Part shown: positions 33,255-34,515 of the stretch, piece after piece | How positions within the stretch are numbered: the stretch's first letter is position 1 | Layout: each line of letters begins with the position of its first letter | Assembly: GCA_900552855.1 (NCBI GenBank) | Contig: USBG01000004.1 | Span: forward strand, 1-34,515 | Direction of reading: 5' to 3' | DNA from: an uncultured Phascolarctobacterium sp. | GTDB taxonomy: Bacteria > Bacillota > Negativicutes > Acidaminococcales > Acidaminococcaceae | DNA length: 34,515 bases | The notes under the pieces: model-generated | The model's input: the letters and a program-made list of their open reading frames with translations, nothing else | The model's database searches: none | Told to the model about the DNA's origin: nothing | Program-made: the position numbers and the translations under genes

Positions 33255-33337
33255 TATTAATTAAACTCCTAAAAATGATTTATTAGTGTAAAGCTAATCT
33301 AACGTAGTTATAGCTTGTATTGATAATATAAAGGCAC

Positions 33338-33374
33338 AAAAAAAGCCCGTACACAAAATAGCCTTTGTGTACGG
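33338..33374 (-). terminator. Terminator of the hypothetical protein gene
   Basis: Perfect 11-bp arms CCGTACACAAA (33347-33357) and TTTGTGTACGG (33364-33374) enclose a 6-nt loop. On the minus strand a run of seven T follows. Confidence 0.9.
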
Positions 33375-33413
33375 ACGCGTTTCAAACCGATAGTTTTTTA
33401 TAAGCTGGTGCTT

Positions 33414-34499
33414 TTATTTAATTTTTACATCGCCTTTTATTACTCTATTAAAGATGATATAAAGGACTTCTGCAGACTCATCCGAGTATTTAAACATAAC
33501 ATCACCATTTTTAGTGTGATATGTAACCATATTCATACCGTCAAAGTCGGCTCCGGTAATATCGGATAATGCAACTGCTTTAGTAAGTTTTTGACCTAAG
33601 TAAATGATACGCTCAGTAGTCAGGAAGAAATAGCCAAGCTCTAAAAGTACGTTGGTTTCTTCTTTAATTGTGGGATGCTGAATATGGTCACCTTGGAATG
33701 ATACCGTTTCATCTATACGGAACTTACGGGTAAGCTCGTAATAGTTATCCTCTGTTTCAATTACCTTATGCTCACAAAGACCACAGTTTGCATATACTAA
33801 GCATTTTTCGCCTTTTCCCAAGGGGATGTTTACTTCCATAGGTTGAACATCATGGTTTTCTGCATTCCACAGGCTACGGTATTGGTCTAAGGCATTTTCA
33901 ATATTATTTTTAAACTCGTAGGGAACATCTAGCTTTTCGCAGTCGCTGCGGAGTTCAGCCTCTTGTTCAGGAGTATAGCGGCGAGTAGAGCTAATTTCTT
34001 CAAATTTAAGATTAAAATAATCTTGGAATACTTGTTTACGTACAGAAAGTCCATCCTCGTAATCGTAGCCCAAGATGGCATTGATTTCGTTAATGGTAAG
34101 CTTTTCGGTGCCTTCTAAAATAGCACGGCAACGAACAAAATAAGCAGCTGTTTTAGCACCCTTATCTGCCATTTTTACTAAGTGTGGAGGCAGTTCTAAT
34201 ACCTCAGCTAAATGTTTGCCTTGTGCAAATAATGCATCGTCAGTGGTCATGGCTTCAGTATAGATAACGTCTGCTAGCTTGCGATAAATTCCACTACGTT
34301 GGTTAAGGCTTTGTTCATCAAATTTAGCGCCCCAGCTTTTCAGAGCTTCTTTAACCTTGTCAGAGGTCAGCTCTTGAGCAGTTTGAGCGTCTGCTAAAAT
34401 ATTATTAATTTCCTTCCAAGCATTTTCAGTAGGTTTACCGCTGAACATTTTAGAGAAGAAGCTGCAGGCTTCCAGTTCTTGTTTAATATAAGGCTTCAA
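33414..34499 (-). CDS. Hypothetical protein with PH-like C-terminal domain, possibly 5'-partial
   Basis: I do not recognise the gene. The first roughly 220 residues are soluble and mostly helical (KEALKSWGAK, YTEAMTTDDALFAQG, RYTPEQEAELRSDCEKL), perhaps a repeated helical domain. Then comes a segment with a cysteine group, CLVYANCGLCEH. The last 80 residues, LELGYFFLTTERIIYLGQK and onward, are beta-rich and resemble bacterial PH-like domains that may bind lipids or proteins. There is no signal peptide or membrane segment. The usable start is TTG at 34499 with AAAGGATG about 10 nt upstream. The frame stays open to the window edge, so a start outside the window cannot be excluded. It is not co-transcribed with the MATE remnant, since a terminator lies between. 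Confidence 0.7.
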   Translation of the reverse strand: MKPYIKQELEACSFFSKMFSGKPTENAWKEINNILADAQTAQELTSDKVKEALKSWGAKFDEQSLNQRSGIYRKLADVIYTEAMTTDDALFAQGKHLAEVLELPPHLVKMADKGAKTAAYFVRCRAILEGTEKLTINEINAILGYDYEDGLSVRKQVFQDYFNLKFEEISSTRRYTPEQEAELRSDCEKLDVPYEFKNNIENALDQYRSLWNAENHDVQPMEVNIPLGKGEKCLVYANCGLCEHKVIETEDNYYELTRKFRIDETVSFQGDHIQHPTIKEETNVLLELGYFFLTTERIIYLGQKLTKAVALSDITGADFDGMNMVTYHTKNGDVMFKYSDESAEVLYIIFNRVIKGDVKIK

Positions 34500-34515
34500 T
34501 TTGCCACATCCTTTG

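Overview
The window is about 34.5 kb of low-GC bacterial chromosome, roughly 40% GC by eye, carrying almost entirely biosynthetic and housekeeping genes. An oxygen-sensitive class III ribonucleotide reductase, a SufCBDSU-type iron-sulfur operon and several thiol/FAD redox enzymes point to an anaerobic or microaerophilic member of the Bacillota. A Negativicutes-type gut anaerobe is plausible, but I cannot prove it from this sequence.

Layout from left to right. (1) 205-4542, minus strand: thioredoxin reductase, anaerobic ribonucleotide reductase NrdD with a fused C-terminal glutaredoxin-like domain, and its radical-SAM activase NrdG. Two NrdR-box-like palindromes 31 bp apart lie at the nrdD promoter. 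(2) 4810-13850, plus strand: a nine-gene operon aroF-tyrA-aroB-aroA-aroC-pheA-aroE-aroK-aroQ. It holds all seven shikimate-pathway steps plus the committed Phe and Tyr branch enzymes. A strong promoter, a 34-residue leader peptide packed with Tyr and Phe codons, and an intrinsic terminator precede it, which is the layout of translation-coupled attenuation. (3) 13930-19582, minus strand: an opp/dpp-type peptide ABC transporter (A-B-C-D-F). (4) 19770-21180, plus: a DAACS-family symporter with unusual substrate and cation-site residues.

(5) 21208-22853, plus: a self-contained cassette with its own promoter, about 240 nt of structured non-coding leader, a stand-alone reverse transcriptase (YCDD) and a strong terminator. 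This is the best candidate for an unusual system. It looks like a defence-associated RT of the DRT2/UG2 kind, in which an upstream ncRNA is the template. One frame of the leader is stop-free for 45 codons, right into the RT gene.

(6) 22999-28137, plus: the sufCBDSU operon. (7) 28395-30599, plus: a CoA-disulfide/persulfide reductase with a rhodanese domain, followed by a C_GCAxxG_C_C redox protein. (8) 30766-31992, plus: a class-I PLP aminotransferase, a possible last step for Phe/Tyr. (9) 32066-34515, minus: an SSB, a frameshifted and truncated MATE efflux pseudogene, and a hypothetical protein with a PH-like C-terminus.

The main themes are aromatic amino-acid synthesis controlled at several levels, anaerobic DNA-precursor synthesis with its own electron supply, and sulfur/Fe-S metabolism, interrupted by one compact RT cassette. 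I saw no tRNA, rRNA, CRISPR array, transposase or integrase.
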